From Mytilus edulis (Eukaryota; Mollusca; Bivalvia; Mytilida; Mytilidae), in NCBI RefSeq assembly GCF_963676685.1, contig NC_092354.1, positions 38,968,193 through 39,032,192 on the forward strand: a stretch of DNA of 64,000 nucleotides, read 5' to 3'. The notes beneath the pieces are model-generated. The model searched no databases. It was not told the origin of the DNA and saw only the letters and a program-made list of their open reading frames with translations. How positions within the stretch are numbered: the first letter of the stretch is position 1; each line of letters begins with the position of its first letter. Shown here piece by piece: positions 46,811-58,800 of this stretch. The translations under genes and the position numbers were made by a program.

Positions 46811-47092
46811 TTAAGGTGGTACCTAACACTACAGGGAGACAACTCTGTAAAATCAGCTAAACGTTTTAATTACGTTGTGTTGTTAAGGGGATATTAAGCT
46901 TTTCAATGATCAAAATTAGTGTTTGTCAAACTGCTATATAACCAGTGTAATTTTTCTGATTAAACGGTTGGTTCAATTTTTTTGAAATTTTTATATTTTT
47001 GTCAAAGGTTCAAAGTAAATACTTTATCAAAATTTTAAGAAAATTAAACGAGCCAAATTAATTTAAGTTAAAGTGTTAGGTACCACCTTAAG
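46811..47092. mobile_element. TTAA-bounded MITE, 282 bp, intact ends
   Basis: TTAAGGTGGTACCTAACACT is perfectly mirrored at 47073-47092. Related copies are at 33150 and 48277. It is inserted between RNase H and recombinase of the retrotransposon. Confidence 0.9.
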
Positions 47093-47149
47093 ACTATTGT
47101 ATATGGTCTTGTGATATGTACTAACACTTATTGTTTCTGTTGATAGTTT

Positions 47150-48142
47150 CTTACATGTGAGATTTTGTTCGCTTAATTAGTGTATATACAGAAAGTCGTG
47201 TGTTTTTACAGGCCTATGAATATGTTTTTTTTTTACCAACGCTGCATACCAATGTTGATGTTCTTATGGATTTATTTTGCGAATCTAAAGCTGACAGTAC
47301 CATTAAAACTTATCATGCAGGTTTTGTCCGTTGGAAAAAGTTGGCCGTTCATAACAGTATAAATGGTAGTGATATTTTACAGGCGAAATCTTTGCACCTT
47401 GAACGATATTTATCTTCATTAATTTATAACAGTCACATTGCTAGTTCAGTTATTTCAGCATTTTATAGTATACATGTACAATAAGCACATCATATGATTG
47501 GTCAAACGTCTCCTACCTAAAATTTAGTTGTGAAAAATGTGTAAGAAGGTGCAAAACGGCGTTCAGCTACACGAATGGAGAAAAGGAACCAGTTACTCTT
47601 GAGCTTCTATCTGAAATGTATAGTTCATTATTTAAGGAATATAATGTTATGTCACAGCGTATTATTTGCGCGTGTTTACTTGTTTACACAGGATTTTTGA
47701 GAGTGTCCGATCGCGCGAGTTATTAAATATACAGATATGTGATATCATTTTTAGTTAGGTTATATATCTATATTTATTCCGAAAAGTAAAACTGATATTT
47801 ATCGTGATGGCATTTCTGAAGTTGTAGCCTGTGTGGATTTCGATATGTGGCCAGTAAAGAAATTGAAGTTGTATTTGTTTTGGGCTGATATTTCGCCGGA
47901 TTCAGAAAAATATTTAACAAAATTCAAGGATCGATGTGTTCTTCGGAAGGACAATAAACCCCTGTCTTACACACTTATGAGATAATTATTTATTGAAGCT
48001 TTTCAACCATTTGTGTCAGATATTTAGAAATATGGATTCAACAGTTTACGTTCTGGTGGAGCTACAACTGGCGCTAATAGAGGTATTTCCGATCGATTGT
48101 TCAAAAGACATGGTAGCTGGATTTCAGGGAATTGTTTCTGAA
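47150..48142 (+). pseudogene. Tyrosine recombinase of the retrotransposon
   Basis: The N-terminal core-binding part is KADSTIKTYHAGFVRWKKLA (in 47200-47484). The catalytic part has FIPKSKTDIYRDG and FNSLRSGGATTGANRGI, the motif normally HxLRxGGAT. It ends KRHGSWISG, the RHGxW block. The conserved His of HxLR is Asn here (48036-48047 region), and several stops and a shift break the frame, so the enzyme is dead. Confidence 0.8.
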
Positions 48143-48276
48143 AATTTAGGTTTATAATCTGGTTCTGACTTTTTATTTTCAAAGTGAATTAAGTTCTATA
48201 ATCAAGATACACATTTTATTTCCTGTTCCTTGTAGTTCAGCATATGGAACTGTCTTGTGGATATTCAATTTGAAAT

Positions 48277-48546
48277 TTAAGGTGGTACCTAACACTGCAG
48301 GGAGATAACTCTGTAAAATCAGCAAAACGTTTTAATTACGTTATGTTGTTAAGGGAATATCAAGCTTCTCAATGATCAAAATAAGTGTTTGTCAAACTGA
48401 TGTATTTTTTCTGATAAAACCGTTGGTTCAAATTTGTTGAAATTTTTATATTTTTGTAGAAGGGTCAAAGTAAATACTTTGTCAAAATTTTAAGAAAATT
48501 AAACGAGCCAATTTAATCTTAGTCAAAGTGTTGGGTACCAATTTAA
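48277..48546. mobile_element. TTAA-bounded MITE, 270 bp, inside B1
   Basis: Left end TTAAGGTGGTACCTAACACT; the right end is degraded to GTGTTGGGTACCAATTTAA. It separates the two halves of B1, which are contiguous in B2. Confidence 0.85.
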
Positions 48547-48799
48547 TTTGATTTTGTTAGTCTTATGTGTTAGGTAATCTATGGACGCTAGTAATTGTAG
48601 AAGAAATGAAATTTTTACCTGAATTATTGAAACTAATTTCTTCTAATTGTCTGCCCAAAGACCGTTTTTTGAACTCCCGCGCTTCATTGGATATAACCAT
48701 TTAGCACGACAGAGCTGGCTCGACTAGACGCGTTTCTCGGTTATTTTTTTTTATCTTGCTAATGTGAATTTATTTATTAGGAAAATATCTGAAATACGC

Positions 48800-49396
48800 G
48801 AGTATTCAGCACATGACACTGTCGTTTTGGAATTCAGAACATGGCACTGTCATGTGGGTATTCAGCATATGACACTGTCGTGTGTGTATTCAGCACATGG
48901 CACTGTCGTGTGGTTATTCAGCATATGGCACTGTCGTGTGGGTATTCAGAACGTGGCACTGTCGTGTGGGTATTCAGAACATGACACTATCGTGTGGGTA
49001 TTCAGCACATGGCACTGTCGTGTGGGAATTCAGCACATGGAACTGTCATGTGGGTATTAACCACATGGCAGTGTCGTGTGGGTATTCAGAACGTGGCACT
49101 AACGTGTGGTTATTCAGCATATGGCACTGTCGTGTGGGTATTCAGAACGTGGCACTATCGTGTGGGTATTCAGGACATGGCACCGTCGTGTGGGAATTCA
49201 GCACATGGAACTGTCATGTGGGTATTAACCACATATCACTGTCGTGTGGGTATTCACCACATAGCACTGTCGTGTGGGTATTCACCACATAGCACTGTCG
49301 TGTGGGTATTCAGAACGTGGCACTGTCGTGTGGGTATTCAGCACATGGCACTGTCGTGTGGGTATTCAGCATATAGCACTGTCGTGTAGGTATTTA
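48800..49396 (+). repeat. 28-bp minisatellite, about 21 units
   Basis: The unit is close to CACTGTCGTGTGGGTATTCA plus GAACATGG. Units vary at ACGTGG/ACATGG and CACCACATAG. The unit has no stop in any plus frame and 28 is not divisible by three, so all three frames stay open with a 28-residue period. A single relative of the unit sits in B1 at 48236-48265. Confidence 0.94.
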
Positions 49397-49478
49397 ATTT
49401 GAACTTTAGATATGGTTCGTATAAGTTTTATTTGTGTATAGTTGGGAAGTCTATGGGCGTTAATAATTGTAGAAGTGT

Positions 49479-50250
49479 GCTCATCTTCATTTTCACTACT
49501 TTTTTTTAAGTGGAACACGCAAAATATGCGCAGTGGGAACGTGGTACAACCGTAGCAGATCGCTGAAAAAGCGTAATGATGATGAGATTGAAATGGAAAT
49601 AAATTTACTGCGAGCTCACCACTATTTGAACTAATTTTAGATCGTGGTGAGGGTGGTGCGATTGTGGTCCAACTTGACAGGAGCTTAAAGAATAAGCATA
49701 CAGACAAACAAAAGCTGAAGATCTTTTATGTATTGTATATGAAAATAACTACGAGCATTATGAACGTAGTATGAACGCAGTCTGGTTGTATGAGAAACGT
49801 GATGAGGACGACAAGTGCGTTCTACAATCGTACTATAGTCTTTATTGAACACCGTGGTATAAACGTGGTATATTCATAGCGGAAGGGTGTTCAGGTTGTG
49901 GTAAGAACGTGGTGGTCGTAGTTAGGTCGTAGTACAGTCGCTGTGAGATCGTAGCGCATTCTCCTCGACTAGAATCGCGATTTTACAGCGACCTTTGCAA
50001 ACTTACCACTATCTTACTGCTCACTCATTTCGCCTTTACTAAGACCTGATTTCGCCACAACCGCTCCAAACGACCTAACATACATCTCGTCATTACTTAG
50101 TCCTCATCATTGATTTTAACATTTTATTAGTTCAATTAAATATTACAATAAAGTATTATCTTTAAAATACATGGTATAATATATGCTAAAAATAATAGGT
50201 GTAATATAAAGAGCTAGTGTGTAAAAAAAAAATAAAAAACTACATACACC
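49479..50250. other. Unusual CGTGGT/CGTAGT-rich segment
   Basis: 49540-49960 repeats words such as AACGTGGTA, GGTCGTAG and GTGGTGCGA, then gives way to the reverse words (CTTACCACTAT, CGACCTAAC) by 50090. No protein is recognisable. Confidence 0.45.
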
Positions 50251-50580
50251 ATTTAAGTATTATAGAAAATAAATTCGCCTATAGATAATTACAGTATAAA
50301 CATTTAAACTTCTACATGCTTTGTAAAATCTACGAATCATATCTATATATATATATACGAGTCTAAATTGAAAACAACGTTCAAACCTATATGATTGCGT
50401 TGGATAAAAACTGCAATTTATATACGTGTGCATGTAAAACAAATTTCGTTGTAGAAGGGTCTAAAAACAACACAAACAACATTTTCCAAAAGACCAAAAA
50501 AGTGAACAAGTATATTTAAACAAAACGCATTTGACTAACAGGTCGAACAACTGATGTTCTTGAACCCTGCTGACTGCCAT
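50250..50580 (-). repeat. Repeat H, reverse, with AT microsatellite
   Basis: About 230 bp (50345-50580) match 63655-63885 in reverse: GTTGTAGAAGGG, AACATTTTCCAAAAGACC, AAACGCATTTGACTAACAGG. Both copies end at a TA dinucleotide tract. Confidence 0.8.
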
Positions 50581-50654
50581 TGGCGATTACAAGATGTAAC
50601 AAAATGGTTCTTAATATGAATTTAATACTAAACAGAAAAAAAAGTATATATATA

Positions 50655-50730
50655 AATAAGAAGATGTGGTATGAGTGCCAATGAAACAAATCTCCATCTA
50701 AGTCACAACATGTAAAGGTCAACAATTATC
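50655..50730 (+). repeat. Repeat A, 3'-truncated
   Basis: Only the head, AAGATGTGGTATGAGTGCC through AAGTCACAACATGTAAAGGT, directly abutting a repeat D core. Confidence 0.7.
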
Positions 50731-50734
50731 TATG

Positions 50735-50830
50735 AATAAATTCATCATAGATACCAGGTTTGATATTTTGCGCCAGATGCACGCTTCGTCTACAAATGAC
50801 TCATAAGTGACGCTCGAATAAAAACACTAT
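50735..50830 (-). repeat. Repeat D core, reverse
   Basis: TTTGCGCCAGATGCACGCTT then CGTCTACAAATGACTCATAA and GTGACGCTCGAATAA. Confidence 0.7.
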
Positions 50831-52766
50831 TTTTTGTTTAGTTTATAGACATACAATTGCTATTAAAATGTTGCTATGTTGACTGTTGTTTTCCCTAAAA
50901 TCATCAAAAAATTGACACGGTAAAACATCTGTATCAACTAACACAGTTAAACGGTAACTCGATCCCTTATACATTTTCTTTTCATTTCCCTGTCATGAAT
51001 TTTTAATGGTAAAAAAAGTAAAATCACAAAAATACTGAACCTAAAGGAAAATCAATACGAAAAGTCCATAATCACAAAATCAAATAATAAAACGCATAAA
51101 AAACGAATGGACAAGAACTGCCATATTCCTGACAGTCTCATCAAATTCCGTTATATTAACATTGATGCGTTAACTAAACAGACACAATAAATTAAATAGT
51201 CAAAATATGGGTACATCAGTCATCATCGTATAACAATTTTAAAAGGAACAATTTAACAGAACACAAAAACATCTGTCTACAAACACATTCATTGATTTGT
51301 GTGTCTGACGTCAGAAAATGTAATACGTCACATAGATTTGTCGTTCAATGTGCATACAAACAATTTTAAAATTTACATAGGCAATGTTAGCATATAGGGT
51401 TAAAAAATCAAAAGTATGTAAGAATAAATTTCGGAAATAGACCGCGATTGACAATAGTCAAAAAGTTATATATAGAATTTATAAAAATCCACAAATAGTT
51501 AATTCCACTACGCGATTGAATGATTTTGACGTTGATGGTTCAACGTATTTTGTAATTTATAATAGAAATATATCATAATGACATAAAATAGGACAATATC
51601 ATACTGACGGGATTTTTTAAAGTGCAGAGTCACGTTATAAGATCTAAAGAAATACAAAGAGTCGCATACACAAAACACGCCACCAAAAAATGAAAGACAA
51701 TACAAACATATAAACGAGATGTATAAGTACCGAGCCACGTCAAACGGATATCACATAAAAGTATTCAACAATAGTAACAATGTTTAGCAAAATGAGGCGA
51801 GGACATTGCTTTTTTGTAAATGGCATGAAAAGATTATGTTGCATGGTCATTATTGTTTTTAGTGAATTATTGACTGCGTTTATTTCTATTTCCATTGTTG
51901 TCATGGCATTGTCAACTTGTCTTTGACTTTTGAGTTTATAAATCATTTTGGTACCCATCACCTATCTTTTATCTATCTTTTTCACATAATCTAAAATATT
52001 TACTTACTATAAAAAGTATTTTATGCAAGCCTGAGTGAAGGTAGAAGAAGACAAACTATGTATTTGCTCATTTGGTAAACAATATCACGATATTTAAGGT
52101 TAGAGTTAGGATACGAGTTAGCGTTAGGGTAAGAGTTAGGGATTGGATAATGCTTAGGGGTAATTTTTTCAATATGTTGTCGATTTGTTTGTTTCCAGTA
52201 ACTTTTTAGAATCGTATTTTGTAATTAGAAGACGATATGTGTTTATCAAATTAAAATTCAATTTAAATATCAATATGATACAGCTGTGAGTAATCTTATT
52301 ATTCCGATTCCCCCCCCCCCCCCCCCCATGTATTGATGTTAGTTATATGTGTGCTTTGCGCAGATCTAATGTCTAGTCATTTCATGATTGTTACCATGTG
52401 TTGTTGTGTTGTCTTCTTAAATTCACTGTCTTAAAATTATCCCTCCTAAATATGTATGTCCTACTTTTTATATCTGTTGTTCAATTGATGCGACTGTCAT
52501 ACAAGTGAGAGGTTTAGCTAGCTATAAAACCGGTTTCAATCCACCATTTTCTTTTCTACATTTGAATATGCCTGTACCAAGTCAGGAATATGACAGTTCT
52601 TGTCCATTCGTTTTTTATGCATTTTGTTATATGATTTTGCCATGTGATTATGGACTTTCCGAATTGATTTTCCTCTGAGTTCAGTATTTTTGTGATTTTA
52701 CTTTCAATTGGTGTCGATGGTTGCTGTCTGTCATATATATCATGTATAAGCGTTCACATAAGAAAT

Positions 52767-53687
52767 TGTATACACTACAAACTAGTAAAGTTTGAAATAG
52801 CCTATATCTGTACTCGACTGTACTGATTTTCGCTCGACCAGTCTGAGTTGGTCTGAAATTAACTTGATAATACTCGACTATGGTCTGAACCATACTTTAG
52901 TATGGCGGCCATTATTACTGAACTTGTATGTATATCTGTTAAGGGGACAGCCGAAGAACGGATCCGGTTGCAGGAATTTCTCGCAGCATTGAAGACCTAT
53001 TGGTGACCTTCTGCTGTTTTCTGTTCTACGATCGAGTTGTTGTCTCTTTGACACATTCCCCATTTCCATTCTCAATTCTATTAATAATCTAAACTTGTAC
53101 TTAACTATTTGAAACCCGTCTAATCCATGTTAGATCAAGTCTAAACGATGAGTGACCTAGTCTGAACCATACTCGAAAGAAAATCATTTAATTTAACGGA
53201 ACTCTAACTCTTAAAAATATTTTTTTATATAAGATAATATGATTTAATCTTTTCTATTTGATAAATCTGAGAATCATGTAATGATGTTAATCATCTGATT
53301 TTATATACATATATATTATATTGTGGCTGTTGTCGTGTCAGTTAAAAAGAAATATATTTTAACAGTTAAAATGAAAAAAAGAGGTTATTTGGTCAAGTAT
53401 GGTTCAGACAGGTTGAGTATTATTCACACCTATGGTTGAGTATGGTAAAGACTGAAAAAAATTAGGTCGGGTTAAGACTGTTTCAAACTGGTCGAGTAAT
53501 TCTTCAGACTATTTTCAATGTCAAAGATTAGGGTCAAGTACAAATCAATACAGTCCAGCACGGTTAAGATTAGGGTCGAGTAATGTCAAATAAAATTCAT
53601 ATCAATTCAGACTGGTCGAGTAAAAATCAATATGGTCGAGTTCGGATATAGGCCATTTCGGACTGTTACTGGTTTGTAGTGATACTA
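52767..53687. mobile_element. Fold-back element with ~90-bp inverted ends
   Basis: The left end has CACTACAAACTAGTAA, GCCTATATCTGTACTCGAC and CTCGACCAGTCTGA. The right end has the inverse TCAGACTGGTCGAG, GTCGAGTTCGGATATAGGC and TTACTGGTTTGTAGTG. The interior is a scatter of GGTCGAGTA and GTCTGAACC words. A reverse repeat B (52905-53085) is inserted in it. Confidence 0.78.
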
Positions 53688-54165
53688 AAATGTTGAGCAA
53701 AAGAGATAATTCTATTTTCCTGTTGTTTTCATTTTTTTGTTGGACGGTGATTTTCTTTTACTTTTATGAATTACCGTCATTACCCAGTGAAATAAAACCG
53801 ATAATTGCACTCCTCTGACGTCATACAACAATACGTGTTGTCAAAACGTCGTCGCTGACGTCGCCGAAAAACAACTTGTGGTTCCGGAGAAAAAGATAAT
53901 AGACTTCATATTTTCTACTATAACTCCATTTACATGTCATTTGTCAATGTAATGAAAATAATAACTAATCAACGAATTCCAATATCGAATCATATCTAAC
54001 TCGTGTTTTGTCAAGATTTAAACACGTTTTGTTAATGGTCATGCTTTCCGCATACAGCTGTTGAAGTCCGTACACAACATTTTTAGAGATGTTAGTCTCT
54101 GTGAACATTTTCCATTTTAGGTCTCAAAGATTGGCACTCTGTGTTTGTTGGGTTTTACTGAGTGT

Positions 54166-54455
54166 TTTTTATGCCCCACCTACGATAGTAGAGGGGCATT
54201 ATGTTTTCTGGTCTGTGTGTCCGTCCGTCCTTCCGTCTGTCCGTCCGTCCGTTCAGGTTAAAGTTTTTGGTCAAGGTAGTTTTTGATGAAGTTGAAGTCC
54301 AATCAACTTCAAACTTAGTACACATGTTCCCTATTATATGATCTTTTTTATTTAATTGCCAAATTAGAGTTTTGACCCCAATTTCACGGTCTACTGAAGA
54401 TAGAAAATGATAATGCGAGTGGGGCATCCGTGTACTATGGACACATTCTTGTTGT
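54166..54455 (+). repeat. Repeat F with TCCG tract
   Basis: Starts TATGCCCCACCTACGATAGT and ends GTGGGGCATCCGTGTACTAT. A degenerate CCGT/CCGTCCGTC tract lies at 54229-54255. Partial relatives at 32940-33000 and 58667-58812. Confidence 0.7.
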
Positions 54456-55861
54456 TTTGTTTTTTTATTACATATTTATTATGTGTTCCTATGTTCCCAG
54501 TACCAACCTGATAAGTCAATCCGTATTGTTTGAAAAGCATATTTTCAACGACAATTTATTTACTGTCAATTTATAGTTTGTTTAAAAAAAATCTATGTAA
54601 TTGAAATTTGAGATTTGATGATTTTAAAATATATTGAGGGGCCTTTTCGCCGACTGTATGTGCTTTCTATCACTATAAACTGCTCAGAGTCCGAATTTAC
54701 CAGTTTTTGTGATCGACCAGTAAAATCGAGCACACATTTTACTCGACTAGTACAATTTTTTTTTGGTCAAAATAGAGACAGTGCAATTTATATTTTTAAA
54801 TAACTTTTTCAAATCAACTTGGATTTATGCAGCTGTCTTAGATTTATATGAAACTTACTTAATCTCCGGTCATTATGTAGTTTAGTGCATCGCTGTCAAA
54901 TTTAAGAATTAAATTAATCTACGTAAAAAAGGCTAGGATTTGCAATTTCGGACAAAATAGAGATACTACTCTTTTATTTTTTTTTAAGGTGGATGAATAT
55001 GATCAATACATACAACTAAACGTATGGATTTTTTTCTCATCTTGTCTTTTATATATTTGGTTTTGATGTGATATTAGTTATTCTCATCGGATTTTGTCTA
55101 ATGCTTAGTCCGTTACTGTGTGTGTAACATTTTAATGTTGTGTCGTTGTTCTCCTCTTATATTTAATGCGTTTTCCTCAGTTTTAGTTTGTTTTGTTACC
55201 CCGATTCTGTTTTTGTCCATAGATTTATGAGTTTTGAACAGCGGTATACTACTGTTGCCTTTATTTACCCTTACTTTTTTGTTTGAATTGCAATAATTTT
55301 GATGATATTGAGAGGTGTGACGTACTTTTGAGGCAACATTTTTACTGCTGATATACTTATTCTTTAACGTGTTAGTATATTATTGCATTTGTTATTTTAG
55401 TGCGCGCATTTGTTGTTTAAAATAGACGATATAACTATCGACTATGCTTCGTCCTTTGTCCTTGTTAAGACAGGTTTTTACGTCATAATTGCATCTGTAG
55501 TTTAAAAGGAGAGTTGAGGAATATGCATGCAGCTGCATTTGTTGTCAAAAAGGAGTGTCGAGGATTGTGCTTACACCATAGAATATCTGACATTGTAAAT
55601 TGAAATTTATAGAGAGTGATATAAAAAATGTGTCATTAAACACCCACAGCACATGAAATGATATTTCAATTGATTCATATTCAATCAATTAACCAATCCT
55701 TTAATTTCGAAATCATTATTAAATCTTTAATGTTCAATGTACATTTGTTTGCAATTCATTAAAGTTTGTGCTTGGAAAATATTCAGTTTGGAAACAATTT
55801 ATCTCCATACGAACATTTATATCATATTGATCATAAGACGAATCTGACAATTTTTTTTGCC

Positions 55862-58800
55862 ATGATTATTTTGCATACAACTAGAGTTGATGGTTCGATA
55901 GTATGTTTGTGTGTTATGTTTGCAATAGGTGTTGCACAGCTGAATGTGGTAAAAAGTGACTATTTTACTACAAAAGAAAGAAGAATTATTCCAAGCTATA
56001 CCACAATCTTTCAGCAAAACTCACGATCACTGTCAGCGTGTGCGTCTTTTTGTTCAAAACATAAAGCATGCTGTGTTGCTAGCTATGATCAGAAAACAAC
56101 GCAATGCATCGTAGATAAATCTTGCTGTCCAGAAATTGAGCAATCAGTAGATGCACTGATTTTGGGGATGCGATCAGGTAAATTTTCATCCAACATTATT
56201 TCAATTTCAAAATTATCATTCGTTGTTAATTGCTGAACGCGTATAAGTGTCTAAAAAATATACTTAAATTATTTAGTAAATCAACGTTGTATTACACAAA
56301 TCTATTTAAATTTACAAAAATATTATACGAAAATTAACTTTAGATATTGAATTCGATGTCTAACTTCAATGACACAAAAAGTATAATAAAATTAACGGTA
56401 CCAATTTTCATGTACCAGATGCACATTTCGACAATACATGTCTCTTCAGTGATGCTCGTGGCCAAAATATTTGAAATCCAAAGCTTATATAAAAGATAAA
56501 GAGCTATAATCCAAAAGGTCCAAAAGTTATCGAAAATATTAACTGTAAGTGTACCATAATGGTGCTTTTTCAATTTGCATATATGTCTATTGTTTTAAAA
56601 TTTTCAAATGATCTCAGAGTCTGATTTATTTTAAAGAAAAAAAAAAAGGGGAGGGGAATTGTCCTTTATTTGTTTTCTTGTGTGTGGGTAATTTCTATTT
56701 GCAACATGTGTATATATCTGTTCCACCCGGAAACAATAATTATTTATTTATTTTTTTATTAAAGGATGTGCAATAAGTGTGATAGCATCAACATGTTCCC
56801 ATTTTTATTAGTTCGTTAAAGGATTCCAATTAGTATTACTTCCGTGTGTCACGCTTCTATCGATTTCTGTCCATTTAGCATGTTTAGGTTAAATCGTGAC
56901 GTTGAAGTGGTCAAATATTTCAGGCTCAATCGAGTTATCCATCGACTCGGAAGGGTTTATGACGCCTACTATTTTGTTGTTGACTGTCCTGTGTTTTCTC
57001 TAGTTTTCTAACTTCATACATGACAGGTTTTTACTTTTTTAAACCTGGATCAATGAACTAATTAAATTAATATTTTCGATAACAAATGTTCTTTTGTTTT
57101 TTAAATCATGTTTCGAAATTTCATTGCATGAGTTCAGTTTTATTTACAAATTATGGAGCGATATTTATGTAATTGATTTTTATTTTAGAGTTCAGGTCAA
57201 AGTTAGTAAGAACTATTACACACACTGACAAGTGTTTGTTTAAAAACGATAAATTTTAAGAGAACAAACAACTCCAATAGCACATGCATAAGAAGATGTT
57301 GTATACGTGTCAATGAGAAGACTCTCTATCCAAGTCACAATATGTAACAGTGAACAATATAGGTCAAACCGTAGTCTTCAACGCGGAGCATTGGCTAACT
57401 CCGATCAGCAAGCTATAAAGGACCCCAAAATAAACAATGTAAAACCATAAAAACTATTCGAAATTTGTTTTGGACATGTTTCAAAATAAAGCAACATTTA
57501 AGAAACAAAGTTATCATTACACAAATTATGGTAATATTTGAATATCACAAACCTTAAATGCGCTTATTTATACCTGGATAAAAAAAGTACGGACAGTTCA
57601 TTGAAGTTTCAATAAACAGAAATTTGGGTATATTTGGTTGGCGAAATGTGTTCCCTAGATGACTATAATTACTACTTCTCTGTTAGTTTTCTCTTTTTTT
57701 GTGGTTAATGCAGAACTGCAAATGTAGTAAAAACGCAATATTTTATAGAACTTATCATCTTTTTCTCCTATTGGCAAATGATTTACATTCACGAAATTAT
57801 GCTACACAAATCCTTTGTTGAAATTTTTAAATTGGGTAACATTTTCTATTTGTAACGTATCATATTTGGTGTTATAAACTACATACTAGAACACACCCGC
57901 GAAATCGCGGGCATATACAGCTTGTGAACTGTTGTAAAATGATTTTTTGTAAAAGATATTATGTATGGAGAGTATCATAAAAGGTTACAAAAGCCCTCTT
58001 TCTTTTTCCAAAATCCGATATTTGTTTCCTTTCTGTTAAATTCAATTATTGTTGGGTTTCTGGCCTCAGACCAAAATTATTCTTCTCCTTTGCTACAATG
58101 CTTCTTTTGGTAAAAGTCAAATCAAATTAAAAATTTGCACCGTTTCAAACATGAAATAAATGTAACTGCTTATATATAATAGACCATTATTAGTCTAAAT
58201 AAATATGCTTCTAGGACAGTCCACCAGTGCCTTTTCTTTTGAGAGCCTTATTAACATACCAATGGTAGGATATGAATCATGTATAAATGACTAAGACCGA
58301 CTTAGGCTAATTTGAGGGGTGGTCCTGATCCCGAAATCCCGGGCTTGAAAATTCATACCCCGAAATCCCGAAATCGAAAAATATATTCCCGGATTCATGC
58401 AGAATTTAAAGAAACTAATTTGAGGGGTGGTTGGAGGGGTCCTGATCTCGAAATCCCGAGATGCAAAATTTAAAGAAATTCATATCCCGAAATCCCGAAA
58501 TCCCGAAATCGAAAAATATATTCCCGGATTCCTTAAGGGTCAATCCCCAAATCCCGAGCTTAAAAACACCAGATCCCGACGCCCCGAAAAAGGTCCTGCC
58601 TCCCTCTAATCTCTACCTTACTTTCATTTTTGCCAAATCACTATTTTCCCTTTCAACCATAAATGTTTATGCTCCATTTATAGGCATTGTGTTTTCTAGT
58701 CTGTGCATCCGTGTGTTCGTTCGTCCGTTTCGTCGTCCGTTTGGTCGTCCGTCCGTCCGTCTGTCCAGCTTCAGGTTAAAGTTTTTGGTCGAGGTAGCTT

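Larger units (their letters stand above)
43283..49478 (+). mobile_element. PAT/Ngaro-like tyrosine-recombinase (DIRS-group) retrotransposon, decayed
   Basis: The order is A1 (43283-43412), gag-like, reverse transcriptase, RNase H, tyrosine recombinase, B1 (48234-48615), A2 (48618-48743), B2 (49356-49478). A1 and A2 share CGCGCTTCAT/TGCGCTTCATGGGATATA and GCACGACAG-type blocks. B1 and B2 share AATTTGAAATTT, TATGGACG and TAATTGTAGAAG. A split direct repeat A-ORFs-B-A-B is the PAT/Ngaro arrangement. Stops and frameshifts are frequent. Younger insertions interrupt it at 45498-46075, 46811-47092 and 48277-48546. Confidence 0.82.
50831..55861. other. Intergenic region
   Basis: Contains repeat C (51005-51150), degenerate TTAGGG-like words (52098-52145), an 18-C run (52310-52327), repeat C reverse (52480-52700), a fold-back element (52767-53687) and repeat F (54166-54455). 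51150-51960 and 54460-55860 show no gene. Confidence 0.5.

Noticed and set aside
48764..49389. Cys/His/Trp-rich repeat proteins
   Set aside because: Three frames of one 28-bp minisatellite.
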